From Moorena sp. SIOASIH (GTDB lineage Bacteria > Cyanobacteriota > Cyanobacteriia > Cyanobacteriales > Coleofasciculaceae), in assembly GCF_010671925.1 (NCBI RefSeq), contig NZ_JAAHIH010000006.1, positions 310,001 to 374,000 of the forward strand: a DNA stretch of 64,000 nucleotides, read 5' to 3'. This document shows, in pieces, positions 11,201 through 20,470 of the stretch. Every line of letters starts with the position of its first letter. Within the stretch, counting starts at the first letter, position 1. The translations under genes were made by a program, and so were the position numbers. The notes below the pieces were generated by a model. The model saw only the letters and a program-made list of their open reading frames with translations, had not been told where the DNA came from and ran no database searches.

Positions 11201-14200
11201 GCGAGTATCTCAAGCGTCCTGATCTGACCGCAGAACGCTTTATCGTGAATCCCTTTCTCTCTGGCAAAGTCATAGAAAAGGATGAAGGGAGAGAATCAAA
11301 AGGAACTCCCCAGATTTCAACTTCGAACACACTGTATAAAACCGGAGACTTAGCCCGATACCTTCCTGATGGCAATATTGAGTTTCTTGGACGAGTTGAC
11401 CATCAAGTTAAAATTCGTGGTTTCCGCATTGAACTGGGAGAAATTGAAGCAACGATTCGGCAGAATTCAATTGTCTCTCAAACAGTTGTTACGGTTCATA
11501 AAGATCCAATCGGTGATAAAACTTTAATCGCTTATGTAGTGCCTGACTGGCGTGGGCAAGGGATTGCTGCATTACTTGCTCAGGCAGAATATGAATTATT
11601 AGAGGATTGGCAAACTCTCTACGAAGAAATCTACAGTCCATCTACTCTAGAACCAGATGATACAGGATTAAACTCTAACTTGGATTTCAATATTGTAGGA
11701 TGGAATAGCAGTTATACAGGTCAGCCAATTCCAGCTATCGAAATGAGGGAATGGGTTGAGCATACCGTGTCGCGAATTCAGCATTATCACCCTCAGTCAG
11801 TATTAGAAATTGGTTGTGGAACAGGATTATTGTTAAGTCGAATTGCTCCCCATTGCAAACATTATGAAGGAACTGATTATTCCAGGGCAGCCTTAGCCTA
11901 TAACCAAAATCTACAGCAAAGTCAAACGACCTTAAATCATGTTATTTTTCATCATAAATTAGCCCATGACTTTGACGGCATTCCTAAGCAAAAATTTGAC
12001 ACCGTTATACTCAATTCAGTCATTCAATACTTCCCCAGTATTCATTATCTTCTCCAGGTTTTACAAGGGGCAATAGATGTCATTATTCCTGGCACCCCCG
12101 GTCGCATTTTTGTGGGAGATATTCGGAGTTTACCCTTATTAGATAAGTTTCATACGATGGTGCAATACTTGCAAGCGGACGATTCAATGTTGTTACAGGA
12201 ACTTACAACTCGATGTCAGCAGAGCTTGCAAGCGGAAGAAGAGCTTGTCATTGATCCAGATTTCTTTGTTACCTTACCTCACTATTTCCCTGAAATTAGC
12301 CATGTTGAAGTTCAACCGAAGCGAGGCAAACATCACAATGAGTTAACCCAGTTTCGTTATGATGTAACGCTCCATCTCAGCATGACTCAACCAAGGGAAA
12401 ATGTAACAATTCCTTGGCAGGACTGGCAGGATGACCCAGACATGTTGACTCAAGTTCGGCGTGTGTTGTTGGAAGAACGTCCAGAATCGTTGGGTATTCG
12501 TCGTATTCCCAATGGGCGAATTCAACAGGCATTACAAGTCCAACAATGTCTGGAGCAATCGTCTCAGGAATTCAAAACCGTTAAACATCTCCGACAACAT
12601 CTAATGGGTGTAATGGGTGATGGAGCACACAACAACTCCAGTGGCGTTGAGCCGGATATGTTCTGGGAATTAGCAGAAGAATTGGGCTATCAGGTGCATT
12701 TGAGTTGGTGGGAAGCCAGTTCAACAGGGTATTATGATGTAGTTTTTCTACGTGAGACTGTTCCCAAGGACCAGGATGTTGTCTCAGCTCTTCAAAAGGT
12801 TGCCTTTTGGCAAGAGCACCGAAGTCCTCTTAAGCTGAGGCAAGACTATGCCAATATCCCCCTACAAAGTAAGCTAACTTACAAACTGATTCCTGAAATA
12901 CGCCAGTTTTTGCAAAACAAGTTGCCTGAGTATATGCTGCCTCAGCACTTTGTTGTCTTAGACCATTTACCTCTGACCGCCAATGGCAAAGTCGATCGCA
13001 GGGCTTTGCCAGTCCCCGATGTTATAGATGTGCATCGAGAGGGAGAATTTGTTGCACCGAGGACCCCGACTCAAGAGCTGTTAGCTGCGATTTGGCGTGA
13101 GGTTTTGCGAATTGAACAGATTAGCCTTGACGATGACTTCTTTAAGCTAGGGGGACATTCTTTATTGGCAACTCAGGTGATGTCGCGGATTCGCCATAGA
13201 CTAGGAGTTGAACTGCCTTTGCAAGTGATGTTCGAGCAACCGACATTGAGGGATCTCACCCAGGCAATAGAGACTGCTCAGCAAGGGGATTTAATCTCTT
13301 TTCCTGCCATTCAGCCCGTTTCTCGTGCAACACTCTTGCCCGTTTCGTTTGCTCAGCAACGGCTTTGGTTTCTAACTCAGCTCGAAGGCATGAGCGCTGG
13401 CTATAACGTCCCCAATGCTTTCAAACTTGAGGGTGTGTTGAACCACACCGCATTGGAGCAAAGTTTTCAAGCGATCATTCATCGTCATGAGACCCTACGG
13501 ACCACCTTTAAAGCTGATGATACGGGTACACCTTACCAGTATATTAATGAGGCTGGAATCTTTACCTTGCCAGTGATTGAATTACACAGCGAACACCAAG
13601 AACGCCAAGTTAAAGATCAAATTCAAGCAGAAAGCCACCAGCCCTTTGATATTAGTCAAGATCAACTGATTCGTGCCAAGTTACTGTGTCTGTCCCCCAC
13701 TACCCATGTATTGCTAGTAACCATACACCACATTGTCTCAGACGGGTGGTCATTAGGGGTATTCATTCAGGAACTATCTCAACTTTATCAAGCCTTTTGT
13801 CAAGGAGAGACCTCTCCACTCTCTCCATTAACAATCCAATACGCCGACTTTGCCCAATGGCAACGGCAATGGTTAGCAGGTCAAGCCCTGACAAGCCATC
13901 TAGACTATTGGAAACAGAAACTTGATGGTGCTCCTCCCCTGTTAGAATTCCCCACAGATCATCCTCGCCCAGAGGTAGCTACCTTTGAGGGAGGAATAGA
14001 GTGGTTCTGGCTGGATTCTAGCCTGACGCAACAACTGAAGACCCTAAGCCAAAAAGCAGGTGTCACCCTGTTTATGACCTTACTGGCAGCGTTTCAAGTG
14101 TTGCTCTCGCGCTACACCAGAAAATCAGATATTGTGGTTGGATCGCCAATCGCCAACCGCAAACAGGTTGAAGTTGAATCGTTGCTGGGCTTTTTTGTCA

Positions 14201-17200
14201 ACACCCTGGTACTGCGCTCTGATCTGTCTAACAATCCTAGCTTTGAGGCGTTATTGGCTCAGGTCAGACAAACAACCTTGGAGGCTTATCTTCACCAAGA
14301 TTTGCCTTTTGAAAAACTGGTGGAAACGTTACAACCAGAACGTCATCTCAATCATCATCCTATCGTTCAGGTCATGTTTGCTTTGCAGAATGCCCTGGGT
14401 GATAAATTAGAACTCTTTGATTTGAAAGTAGAACGTCTAGGCGTAGAACTGAAGACCATTCGTGAGTTTGATTTTGAACTTGATCTTTTTGAGAATCCTG
14501 AAGGTTTGGCAGGACGGTGTACTTACAATATTGGTTTATTCAAGGCTGAAACAATTCGACGGATGTTGGGCCACTTTCAGACTCTCTTACAAGCCATTGT
14601 TGTTGATAGTACTCAAGGAATTGCAGAACTTCCCCTCCTGACTCAGGCTGAACAGCAACTGTTAGTTGCCTGGAATCAAACTCAGAAAGATTATCCTCAT
14701 GATCAATGTATTCATCAATTATTCGAAGCTCAGGTTGAGCGCACATCTGATGCCATTGCTGTAATATTCGAAGCGCAGAAACTAACTTACCGGGAACTGA
14801 ATGAGCGATCTAATCAGTTGGCTCATTACTTACAGCAGCAAGGTGTAGGCCCCGAAGTATTAGTTGGTATTTGTGTTGAGCGTTCCCTAGAGATGGTGGT
14901 GGGCGTGCTAGGTATTCTTAAAGCAGGAGGGGCATATGTTCCCTTAGACCCCACCTATCCGAGTGATCGAATTGCTTACATGATGGAAGATTCAGAGATT
15001 GGGCTGCTCCTCACTCAACAATGTTTGCTAAAGGAATTACCGCTTCACCGACCTCAAATCATCTGCTTGGATGTAGAAGATGACGTTTTTGCTAAATACA
15101 GCACTGATACAGTTCACAGTAAGGTCCATCCTACTAACCTTGCTTATGTCATCTATACATCAGGGTCTACTGGACAACCCAAAGGCGTAGCGATCACTCA
15201 TCATTCTGTACTGAACCTGGATCAGGGATTATTGCACGCTGTTTACAGTTCTCTGACTCATAGTAAGGAGAACCTTTGCATTAGTATTAATGGTTCATAT
15301 GCCTTCGACACATCGGTTAAGCAGATTCTTCAACTTTTACATGGGCACACCCTAGTCATTGTTCCAGAAAGCGATCGATACAGCGGCTCAACTCTACTGC
15401 ACTATCTCAAGCAATATCAGATTGATGTTTTTGACTGTACACCCATGCAATTCACCTGGTTGATAGAAGCAGGTCTCCTTAGCACAGATGAAGTACCCCT
15501 GAGAGCCATCTTAGTAGGTGGAGAACCGATTGCCTCCTCCACTTGGCTAGCGGTTCAAAGCTGCGAGACAATTCACTGCTTTAATCTCTACGGTCCAACA
15601 GAATGTACTGTAGATGCTACGATCTGTCGTTTACAGTCCGCTCATAGTGCTGGTACTATTGGTCGCCCTATTGTGAATACGCAGGTTTATCTGTTGGATA
15701 GTCATCTACAACCTGTTCCGATAGGAATTCCTGGCGAGTTGTATATTGGAGGGGCAGGGTTAGCCCGTGGCTATTTAAATCGTCCAGAGTTGACTGCCAC
15801 AAAGTTTATTGCTAATCCCTTTGGTGCTGGGCGATTGTACCAAACTGGTGACCTAGCCCGTTACTTGCCTGATGGTTCCATTGAATACCTGGGTCGCTTG
15901 GACCAACAGGTGAAAATTCGTGGTTTCCGCATTGAGTTAGGTGAAATTACAACCGTCTTAAGCCAACATCCAGATATTAGTCAGGCTGTCACCATCGCTC
16001 GTGAATCTGAGACTAGAGATCGGCAACTGATTGCCTATGTGGTAGCGAAGGATAACGTTCATGTAGATCCACCAGTCTTGCGGCAATATTTGCAGCAAAG
16101 CTTACCAGCTTATATGTTGCCCAGTTCGTTTGTGTCACTGGCAGAATTACCCTTAATGCCCAATGGCAAAATAGATCGTAAAGCACTGCCTGCGCCCAAC
16201 GTTTCTGATTTGCAGCGACAGACAACTTTTGTCCCTGCTTCCACCTCCACCCAGCAACTCTTAGTAATGGTTTGGGCCGATGTTTTAGGAGTGGACCAGA
16301 TTGGTCTTTATGACAACTTCTTTAACCTTGGGGGACATTCTTTGCTAGCTGTTAAGGTTATTTCTCGTCTACAAGAAGCTTTGCAAATTAGTCTACCCGT
16401 TCAACTCTTATTTACCTCCAAAACACTGTTAGAGCTGGCTCAAGCTATAGATCGGATTCGAAATAGCGATCAGGATATTTCAAAACTTGGCACATCTTTT
16501 GTTGATTTAGAAGCTGAAGCCATTTTAGATCCAAACATCAAGCCTGCTAAGGCACAAATTTCTCGCAACCCAGATCACATTCTTTTAACAGGAGCAACAG
16601 GTTTTGTCGGTATTTTTCTCCTGCATGAATTACTCAAACAAACTTCAGCCAAGATTTACTGTCTCATGCGGACTGGCGATCCCCTTCAGGGTTGGCAGCG
16701 CCTGCACAAGCTCCTGAAATCTTTTGGTCTTTGGCATGAAACCTATCAATCGCGAGTGGTTGTGATTAAGGGAGATCTCTCACTGCCTAAGTTTGGTCTT
16801 GAGGAATCAGAGTACGAACAGCTCAGTCATCAGGTTGAATCTATTTATCACTCTGGAGCCTGGGTCAATAGCATGTATCCATACTCTTTTTTAAGTCCGG
16901 TAAATGTTGCAGGAACCCAGGAGATTATAAAGCTAGCATGTGCCAGTCGAGTCAAACCGCTGCACCATATTTCAACCCTTGGAGTTTTTTCTGCCGGAAG
17001 TTATTCTGGACAAAACCTTATTTTTGAGGATGATCCCCTGATTCATGCCAAAGGACTCAAAGGAGGATACAGCCAGAGCAAGTGGGTAGCAGAAAAACTT
17101 GTTATGGCGGCACGAAATCGTGGATTACCCACTTCAATTTACCGACTAGGGAGAGTCTTTAGCCATTGCCAGACAGGCATCATGAACATGCAGGACTTCC

Positions 17201-17682
17201 TTTGCATTTTCCTGAGAGGTTGTATCCAGTTTGGCAAATATCCCGACAGTGATCAGATGGTAGACCGATTGACTCCTGTAGATTACGTAAGTAAAGCAAT
17301 TGTTCATCTATCTTTGAAAGGTCAGCTGGGTAAAGTTTTCCATATCAATAATCCTGAAACCGTAAATCTACAAACATTGTTTGAGTGGATCAAGGCTTTT
17401 GGCTATCCTTTAGAAGCTATCCCCTATTCAGAGTGGCGAACTCAATTTACACAACTAGAAATTTCTCAAGCGAGTAATAACAGTCTATATTCGTTATTTC
17501 CTGCGTTCTCACCCTATAATCCTCCTTATACAGGCAAGGTGCTGAGATTTGACTATCAAAATTTGACTAATGGTTTAGCTCAAAGTAATATTCAGTTGGA
17601 ATCCATCAACCAGGCATATCTCAACCTCTTTCTATCTTTTCTAATTCAAGAGAATTACCTTGATGCTCCGGCAAGGTTGTGA
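5206..17682 (+). CDS. Nonribosomal peptide synthetase TubC_N-C-A-T-C-A-NMT-T-C-A-T-R, 4158 aa
   Basis: A three-module NRPS with terminal reductase. Residues 5-62 form a TubC_N-type docking domain. Module 1: C (~82-525, CHHIITDG), A (~550-1045), carrier Ser ~1095. Module 2: C (~1158-1600), A (~1615-2560) with an N-methyltransferase inserted (~2120-2395, VLEIGCGTG near 2199), carrier ~2652. Module 3: C (~2709-3150), A (~3166-3662), carrier ~3712. A thioester reductase ends the protein (~3790-4150; GATGFVG, YSQSK), so the peptide should leave as an aldehyde or alcohol. Binding-pocket residues read by hand: A1 DVSAIGAVYK (unassigned), A2 DAFWLGGTFK (valine, thus N-methyl-valine), A3 DTKDLGLVDK (Glu/Gln-like, tentative). 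All three condensation domains have HHxxxDG. The ATG has a weak AGGA upstream. The stop overlaps a possible GTG of the exporter frame. Confidence 0.96.
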   Translation: MTVIENLLSDISRLGIKLWLEYSDSTQAPRLKCRAPEGALNPALRDQLQQHKIAIIETLQQWEKYNNQAVETIVKVPREGNYSLSFAQERLWFINQLNPGDTNYNVVHNFQISGILNVSILEQSLNEIIRRHEVLRTTFSIKKGSPIQAIAPSLNLILSVVDLQSLPSQEQLTQTEQFIQAENQYAFDLSQEILLRATVLHLSEHLHILLLTCHHIITDGWSTKVLLRELGSLYTAFLNDESSPLPELPIQYIDFAHWQRQCLSKERLANLVEYWRHQLAGAPPLLDLPTDHSRPPVQTFRGATQLFDFSKDLTQQIKELGYQAGTTLFMTLLTAFMVLLSRYSGQEDIIVGTPIAGRNHPALDSMIGFFVNTLVLRVDLSGNPSFRELMDRTRQVTLDAYSHQDLQFEKLVEELQPERNPGYNPLFQVMFVLQENEVDEWKFSDLTLTPLPTERVTAKFDLTLCLENRESGLRGKLEYSTDLFDQDTAARMIGHFQTLLAAIVRNPDQSICHLPLLSLEESYQLLVAWNQTQMDSLCDISVHSQVLTLLEQQVSQHPDAIAVQFQQQTLTYQALHDRANQLAHYLQSLGVGPEVVVGLCVERSIELVVGFLGILKAGGAYLPLDPTYPQERLTYMLADAQVSVLVTQPTLLTRLPSHPAKVVMLESDSAVFANQPVTAPTSAITAETLAYVIYTSGSTGRPKGVMVTHRGLSNLAATLIATFKVNPHSRVLQFTSLSFDVSISEILMVLSSGACLCLNPSESLLPSLDLVQLLQQQAITHLALPASALATLPLMPIPSLQVLIVGGEACPVPLMQEWAKGREFFNAYGPTEASVYTTIALCQPEDPIITLGRPIPNVNVYILDPYGQPVPIGIPGELYIGGIGLARGYLNRPDLTQATFAAMPHSLKRLHEDFGKALPANSLANRLYKTGDRVRYLADGRIEFLGRIDHQVKLRGFRIELGEISATLEQHPAIQTAIALLRPDQRGEQQLVAYAVLHSGSDQPSAPELRRFLRGLLPHYMVPMAIILLSEFPLTPNGKINRAALPAPDLQHLQQATFVPPRSPVEIVIANIIASALGLEQVGLQDDFFELGGHSLLATQVISRIRQSFGVEIPLITLFEQPRLIDLAQAVNSVQKKDFSPLPPIQPIDRNPLSDPKSFPLSFAQQRLWFLNRLEGVNTTSYNTGRTFQLTGNLNRPALQQSLQALIERHESLRTTFPIDRQGIPCQRINEPGTITLPVIELEAGAQEAEIKELIKVESQQPFDLTHNRLIRFKLLQSSPTDHILMVTIHHIICDGWSIGVFQQELLQLYQAFCQNQSSPLSPLQIQYADFACWQRQWLTDQVLEAELNYWKQQLEGAPPLLELPTDYPRPAVQTFQGGEVSFQVDASLSQNLKAFSQKAGVTLFMTLLTVFKILLSRYSRQTDIVVGAPIANRNQAEIEPLIGFFVNTLVLRSDLSGNPRFVELLRQVRQTTLEAYTHQDLPFEKLVEELQPKRRLDHHPIIQVMFALQNVPDADLELPDLEVKSLRSEVETTREFDLEVYLWEKPQGLVGSCIYRGDLFKVETIQRLFEQFQRLLQAVVIDSSQRIDELPLLTLAEQHQILTQWNQTQRDYPRNSCIHQLFEQQVERSGDAIALVFEDQQLTYQELDYQANQLAAYLRNWGVDPDVLVGVCLERSPDLIVAILAILKAGGAYVPLDPNYPSERLAFIAEDTQIPILITQTAFRAHLSDSQTCFLICLDEINLREFAAQQPTNRKEHDVQPDLNRTLTDTISPTLETQAGTSLSGKSITADNLAYVMYTSGSTGKPKGVAVSHRGVVRLVVNSNYVNITAADTFLQLASIAFDAATFEIWGALLNGATLVLAPASRSSLAEIAYLLQHHHITILWLTAGLFHQMVEEHLEAFSSVQQLLAGGDVLSVAHVQTVVQALPNTLVINGYGPTENTTFTCCYPVRDLDEIGTSIPIGSPISNTQVYLLDQTFHPVPVGVPGELYIGGDGLAREYLKRPDLTAERFIVNPFLSGKVIEKDEGRESKGTPQISTSNTLYKTGDLARYLPDGNIEFLGRVDHQVKIRGFRIELGEIEATIRQNSIVSQTVVTVHKDPIGDKTLIAYVVPDWRGQGIAALLAQAEYELLEDWQTLYEEIYSPSTLEPDDTGLNSNLDFNIVGWNSSYTGQPIPAIEMREWVEHTVSRIQHYHPQSVLEIGCGTGLLLSRIAPHCKHYEGTDYSRAALAYNQNLQQSQTTLNHVIFHHKLAHDFDGIPKQKFDTVILNSVIQYFPSIHYLLQVLQGAIDVIIPGTPGRIFVGDIRSLPLLDKFHTMVQYLQADDSMLLQELTTRCQQSLQAEEELVIDPDFFVTLPHYFPEISHVEVQPKRGKHHNELTQFRYDVTLHLSMTQPRENVTIPWQDWQDDPDMLTQVRRVLLEERPESLGIRRIPNGRIQQALQVQQCLEQSSQEFKTVKHLRQHLMGVMGDGAHNNSSGVEPDMFWELAEELGYQVHLSWWEASSTGYYDVVFLRETVPKDQDVVSALQKVAFWQEHRSPLKLRQDYANIPLQSKLTYKLIPEIRQFLQNKLPEYMLPQHFVVLDHLPLTANGKVDRRALPVPDVIDVHREGEFVAPRTPTQELLAAIWREVLRIEQISLDDDFFKLGGHSLLATQVMSRIRHRLGVELPLQVMFEQPTLRDLTQAIETAQQGDLISFPAIQPVSRATLLPVSFAQQRLWFLTQLEGMSAGYNVPNAFKLEGVLNHTALEQSFQAIIHRHETLRTTFKADDTGTPYQYINEAGIFTLPVIELHSEHQERQVKDQIQAESHQPFDISQDQLIRAKLLCLSPTTHVLLVTIHHIVSDGWSLGVFIQELSQLYQAFCQGETSPLSPLTIQYADFAQWQRQWLAGQALTSHLDYWKQKLDGAPPLLEFPTDHPRPEVATFEGGIEWFWLDSSLTQQLKTLSQKAGVTLFMTLLAAFQVLLSRYTRKSDIVVGSPIANRKQVEVESLLGFFVNTLVLRSDLSNNPSFEALLAQVRQTTLEAYLHQDLPFEKLVETLQPERHLNHHPIVQVMFALQNALGDKLELFDLKVERLGVELKTIREFDFELDLFENPEGLAGRCTYNIGLFKAETIRRMLGHFQTLLQAIVVDSTQGIAELPLLTQAEQQLLVAWNQTQKDYPHDQCIHQLFEAQVERTSDAIAVIFEAQKLTYRELNERSNQLAHYLQQQGVGPEVLVGICVERSLEMVVGVLGILKAGGAYVPLDPTYPSDRIAYMMEDSEIGLLLTQQCLLKELPLHRPQIICLDVEDDVFAKYSTDTVHSKVHPTNLAYVIYTSGSTGQPKGVAITHHSVLNLDQGLLHAVYSSLTHSKENLCISINGSYAFDTSVKQILQLLHGHTLVIVPESDRYSGSTLLHYLKQYQIDVFDCTPMQFTWLIEAGLLSTDEVPLRAILVGGEPIASSTWLAVQSCETIHCFNLYGPTECTVDATICRLQSAHSAGTIGRPIVNTQVYLLDSHLQPVPIGIPGELYIGGAGLARGYLNRPELTATKFIANPFGAGRLYQTGDLARYLPDGSIEYLGRLDQQVKIRGFRIELGEITTVLSQHPDISQAVTIARESETRDRQLIAYVVAKDNVHVDPPVLRQYLQQSLPAYMLPSSFVSLAELPLMPNGKIDRKALPAPNVSDLQRQTTFVPASTSTQQLLVMVWADVLGVDQIGLYDNFFNLGGHSLLAVKVISRLQEALQISLPVQLLFTSKTLLELAQAIDRIRNSDQDISKLGTSFVDLEAEAILDPNIKPAKAQISRNPDHILLTGATGFVGIFLLHELLKQTSAKIYCLMRTGDPLQGWQRLHKLLKSFGLWHETYQSRVVVIKGDLSLPKFGLEESEYEQLSHQVESIYHSGAWVNSMYPYSFLSPVNVAGTQEIIKLACASRVKPLHHISTLGVFSAGSYSGQNLIFEDDPLIHAKGLKGGYSQSKWVAEKLVMAARNRGLPTSIYRLGRVFSHCQTGIMNMQDFLCIFLRGCIQFGKYPDSDQMVDRLTPVDYVSKAIVHLSLKGQLGKVFHINNPETVNLQTLFEWIKAFGYPLEAIPYSEWRTQFTQLEISQASNNSLYSLFPAFSPYNPPYTGKVLRFDYQNLTNGLAQSNIQLESINQAYLNLFLSFLIQENYLDAPARL

Positions 17683-17798
17683 GAACTCTTTCAAATTTGC
17701 CAGGTAGGGTTTGTCACAGTAAAAGAATCTTCCTTTTTCTATCTCTCTTGCTTAGAAAAACTGCAAATTGTTCGGGCAGTGATGTACTGATAAATCAA

Positions 17799-19202
17799 AT
17801 GACTGATATAAAGCAATCACGCATTAATGGTAGCAGCTTTCCCATCATTAACGCTTTCACGAAGCAATTTACTGCCCTAGAGGGTATGGAAATCTTCAGC
17901 TTCATCTGGCTCAGCCAGGTCGTTTCTCTACTTGGCTCCAGGCTTACCAGTTTTGCCATCAGCATCTGGGTTTATTCACACACGGATTCTGTCACCCTGT
18001 TTTCATTGCCTATTTTATCTACTTTGCTGCCTACTATTCTCATCAGTCCCATTGCTGGAGTTTATATCGATCGCTGGAATCGCCGATGGACAATGATAAT
18101 CAGTGATTTCTGTGCTGGCTTGTCTACCTTGATAGTAGCTTGGTTGTACGTAACAGGTCATTTAGAACTTTGGCATATTTGCCTGACTAATATATTGCGA
18201 TCTAGCTTTAGCACCTTTCAAGAATTAGCCTATCTTGCTGCAACCAGTTTGCTTGTCCCTAAAGATAAGCTAATTCGTGCTAACAGTATGATGCAAACGA
18301 GTCAAGCCATATCCAAGTTGATAGGACCTGCACTAGCTGCAGCTTTATTAGGGATCGTTCAGTTTGAAGGCATTGTGGCTATCGATTTCATTACCCTGGC
18401 CTTTGCCCTACTATCTCTCTTAATCGTCAAATTCCCTGAGATTGCCGCTGAAACTGAGCAGCAGACTGAGCATGAGTCATTTATGCAGAGTTTAGCCCTT
18501 GGCTGGAATTACTGTAAAGAACGATCAGGTCTTCTATGGCTTACTTTTCTACTAACAGTCTGTAACTTTTTGATAGGAGCCCATGCTGTTTTAGAGGCTC
18601 CCCTCATTCTTTCTTTCGCATCAGTGATCGGTTTTGGCCTAGTTGTGTCCTGCTCAAATGTTGGTATGGTTGCAGGAGGTCTAGTGGCAATGAGCAGAGG
18701 AGGTAAGCAAAATCAAATGCGCACCATTCTGATTGGCATGGCTTTAATCGGCTTATCCATTCTGCTTGAAGGTATTCGTCCCTCAATTTGGTTAGTTACG
18801 ATCTCAAGTTTTTGTTTGCTTCTACCTGTCCCCTTAATTAACAGCTCCATTATTAGTATCTTTCAACGTAAAGTAGCCCCTGAATTACTAGGGCGGGTTT
18901 TAGCGTTATTAAGATCAGTTGCTCGCTCTGGAATCCCTATTTCTTTTCTTCTTGCTGGCTTCCTTGCTGATCATTACTTTGAACGCTTTATGAGTGGAGA
19001 TAACCCAGCTGCTAGACTGATTGGTCAAGCGATCGGGGTAGGTCCTGGCCGAGGTATTGGTTTGCTTTATATTTGCATGGGAATCTTAACGCTTACCATG
19101 ACTTGCATCGCTTATTTTTCACCTCGGTTGAGATACCTTGAGGATGAGCTACCTGATGTAATTGGAGATGATTCATCTGATGTTATTTCTGAGGTTGAAT
19201 AA
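17799..19202 (+). CDS. MFS exporter of the NRPS cluster
   Basis: A 467-aa protein with about a dozen hydrophobic helices, of the MFS_3/EntS-like group common beside cyanobacterial NRPS genes. It shows the opening 'FIWLSQVVSLLGSRLTSFA' and a loop 'DRWNRRW' after helix 2, a typical MFS signature. It presumably exports the peptide. The frame is open back to a GTG at 17679 that overlaps the NRPS stop (coupled start possible), but those 40 codons look non-coding and family members begin near 'MTDIKQS' at 17799, so I chose that start. No clear Shine-Dalgarno is present at either start. The 3' end overlaps the convergent hydroxylase gene by 20 bp. Confidence 0.88.
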   Translation: MTDIKQSRINGSSFPIINAFTKQFTALEGMEIFSFIWLSQVVSLLGSRLTSFAISIWVYSHTDSVTLFSLPILSTLLPTILISPIAGVYIDRWNRRWTMIISDFCAGLSTLIVAWLYVTGHLELWHICLTNILRSSFSTFQELAYLAATSLLVPKDKLIRANSMMQTSQAISKLIGPALAAALLGIVQFEGIVAIDFITLAFALLSLLIVKFPEIAAETEQQTEHESFMQSLALGWNYCKERSGLLWLTFLLTVCNFLIGAHAVLEAPLILSFASVIGFGLVVSCSNVGMVAGGLVAMSRGGKQNQMRTILIGMALIGLSILLEGIRPSIWLVTISSFCLLLPVPLINSSIISIFQRKVAPELLGRVLALLRSVARSGIPISFLLAGFLADHYFERFMSGDNPAARLIGQAIGVGPGRGIGLLYICMGILTLTMTCIAYFSPRLRYLEDELPDVIGDDSSDVISEVE

Positions 19203-20217
19203 CAAACAAGTTTTTGAACCAACCTGTAAACCGATCGTGATTAATTGAGAATTTCGAAAGTTGCTGAAATGGGTAGAGGTTTTGATGAATAAAGTTGATC
19301 AGAAGATGGTGCGGCTGGCGACTGCTTTCAAGGGGAAAATTCGGATCGTCGATGCCAGTTGCTGGGTATTCGTCATATTGGCAGTATTGAGTTCCAAATA
19401 AGTAATCCCAGATAATTAAAATTGAGCCAAAATTGCGATCGCGATGTTGTGGTTCAATTGAATGATGAATGCGATGAGACTGAGGGGTAATCATGATATG
19501 CTTCAACCAACCATAATTGAGTTTGAGATTGGCATGATAGATACGTAAATACCACTTTTGCAACACTTTAAATAGAATGATAGAAGGCGCAGAAATCCCA
19601 AGCGCGATCATGGGTAAAGCAACAATGATATAAGCAATTGCTTTATCAACGATATGAAAGCGTAGACCACTCAAGAGGTTCAGTTCGGTTTGGGAGTGAT
19701 GGACAGCATGAAAATACCAAAAGGCTGGGATATGGTGGCGTAGAATATGTCCAAACCAAATTAGAAAGTCGCTAAGCAGAAAGCCGAGCACTAACATGAT
19801 TGGTGGAGGAAGTATTGTTGCGCTATCAAAGATAGGGAAACCGACACGATTGCTCAAAGCGTAAAGAACGGAGATGCAAGGCTTCAGAAAAAGAATCGTT
19901 TCGACAAGGTCACCTAGCAACCACAAGGAGTCTTGACAGAAACCAACGGACAGCCGAGCCTGCTGACGTGCGGGTAACCAGATTTCGATCAGTAGAATCA
20001 TTGAGACAATCCCATAAAACCACGGATTAAGGGAGATCTCGTGGCTAAGAGTTATGAGAATTTCTTCGGCCAATGTCCTAATGTAGGCAAGGTCACTCCA
20101 GGCGATCGCGGTTTGCACTAGAAAACAGATCACTACCAATCTTAAAGTTATCCCAGCGACATTCTGACACCCTCGCCATAGAAACTGAATTCGAGATGAT
20201 TGCAGTAAATCTAACAT
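19183..20217 (-). CDS. Fatty acid hydroxylase / sterol desaturase family membrane protein
   Basis: A 344-aa integral membrane di-iron enzyme. The histidine clusters of the family are visible: HILRHH, HAVHH and HRIHH, with a further His-rich region nearer the C-terminus. Several hydrophobic segments precede and separate them. The family uses O2 to hydroxylate or desaturate lipid-like substrates. It is the only gene on the minus strand inside the repeat-bounded NRPS segment: it runs tail-to-tail into the exporter (20-bp overlap) and is divergent from the homocitrate-synthase-like gene. It may modify the acyl cap or a side chain of the peptide, or be an unrelated lipid enzyme; the sequence does not decide. 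Confidence 0.88.
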   Translation of the reverse strand: MLDLLQSSRIQFLWRGCQNVAGITLRLVVICFLVQTAIAWSDLAYIRTLAEEILITLSHEISLNPWFYGIVSMILLIEIWLPARQQARLSVGFCQDSLWLLGDLVETILFLKPCISVLYALSNRVGFPIFDSATILPPPIMLVLGFLLSDFLIWFGHILRHHIPAFWYFHAVHHSQTELNLLSGLRFHIVDKAIAYIIVALPMIALGISAPSIILFKVLQKWYLRIYHANLKLNYGWLKHIMITPQSHRIHHSIEPQHRDRNFGSILIIWDYLFGTQYCQYDEYPATGIDDPNFPLESSRQPHHLLINFIHQNLYPFQQLSKFSINHDRFTGWFKNLFVIQPQK

Positions 20218-20470
20218 CGTAATTGCGAAGTGGGGGAAGTAGGCGTCTAGCCAAGCAATCCTTATAGGATATCATTCACCTGTTTCTGAAGCAGAATTTT
20301 TTCGCCTTGAAGCCGTGGTAAAATTCTGTAATCATTTGAAAAGTAATAATTTATACCCTCAAGGTTAAGGTAACGTGTGAACTACTCTTACATCCTATTA
20401 ACCTTTTCTAATTGAACAATCGACAAACGTACATTGTAACACCTTTTTCAAGATCTCTCTGGAAAAAACC
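20218..20470. promoter_or_regulatory. Divergent intergenic region, hydroxylase / homocitrate-synthase-like gene
   Basis: 253 AT-rich bases separate two divergently transcribed genes, so promoters for both must lie here. No operator or riboswitch is recognised. A CTCTGGAAAAAACC stretch precedes the ATG at 20471 and supplies a weak GGA ribosome site. Confidence 0.5.

Noticed and set aside
17679..17798. GTG-initiated 40-codon extension of the exporter
   Set aside because: It overlaps the NRPS stop attractively, but the encoded residues do not look like an MFS N-terminus, and the family normally begins near the internal ATG at 17799.
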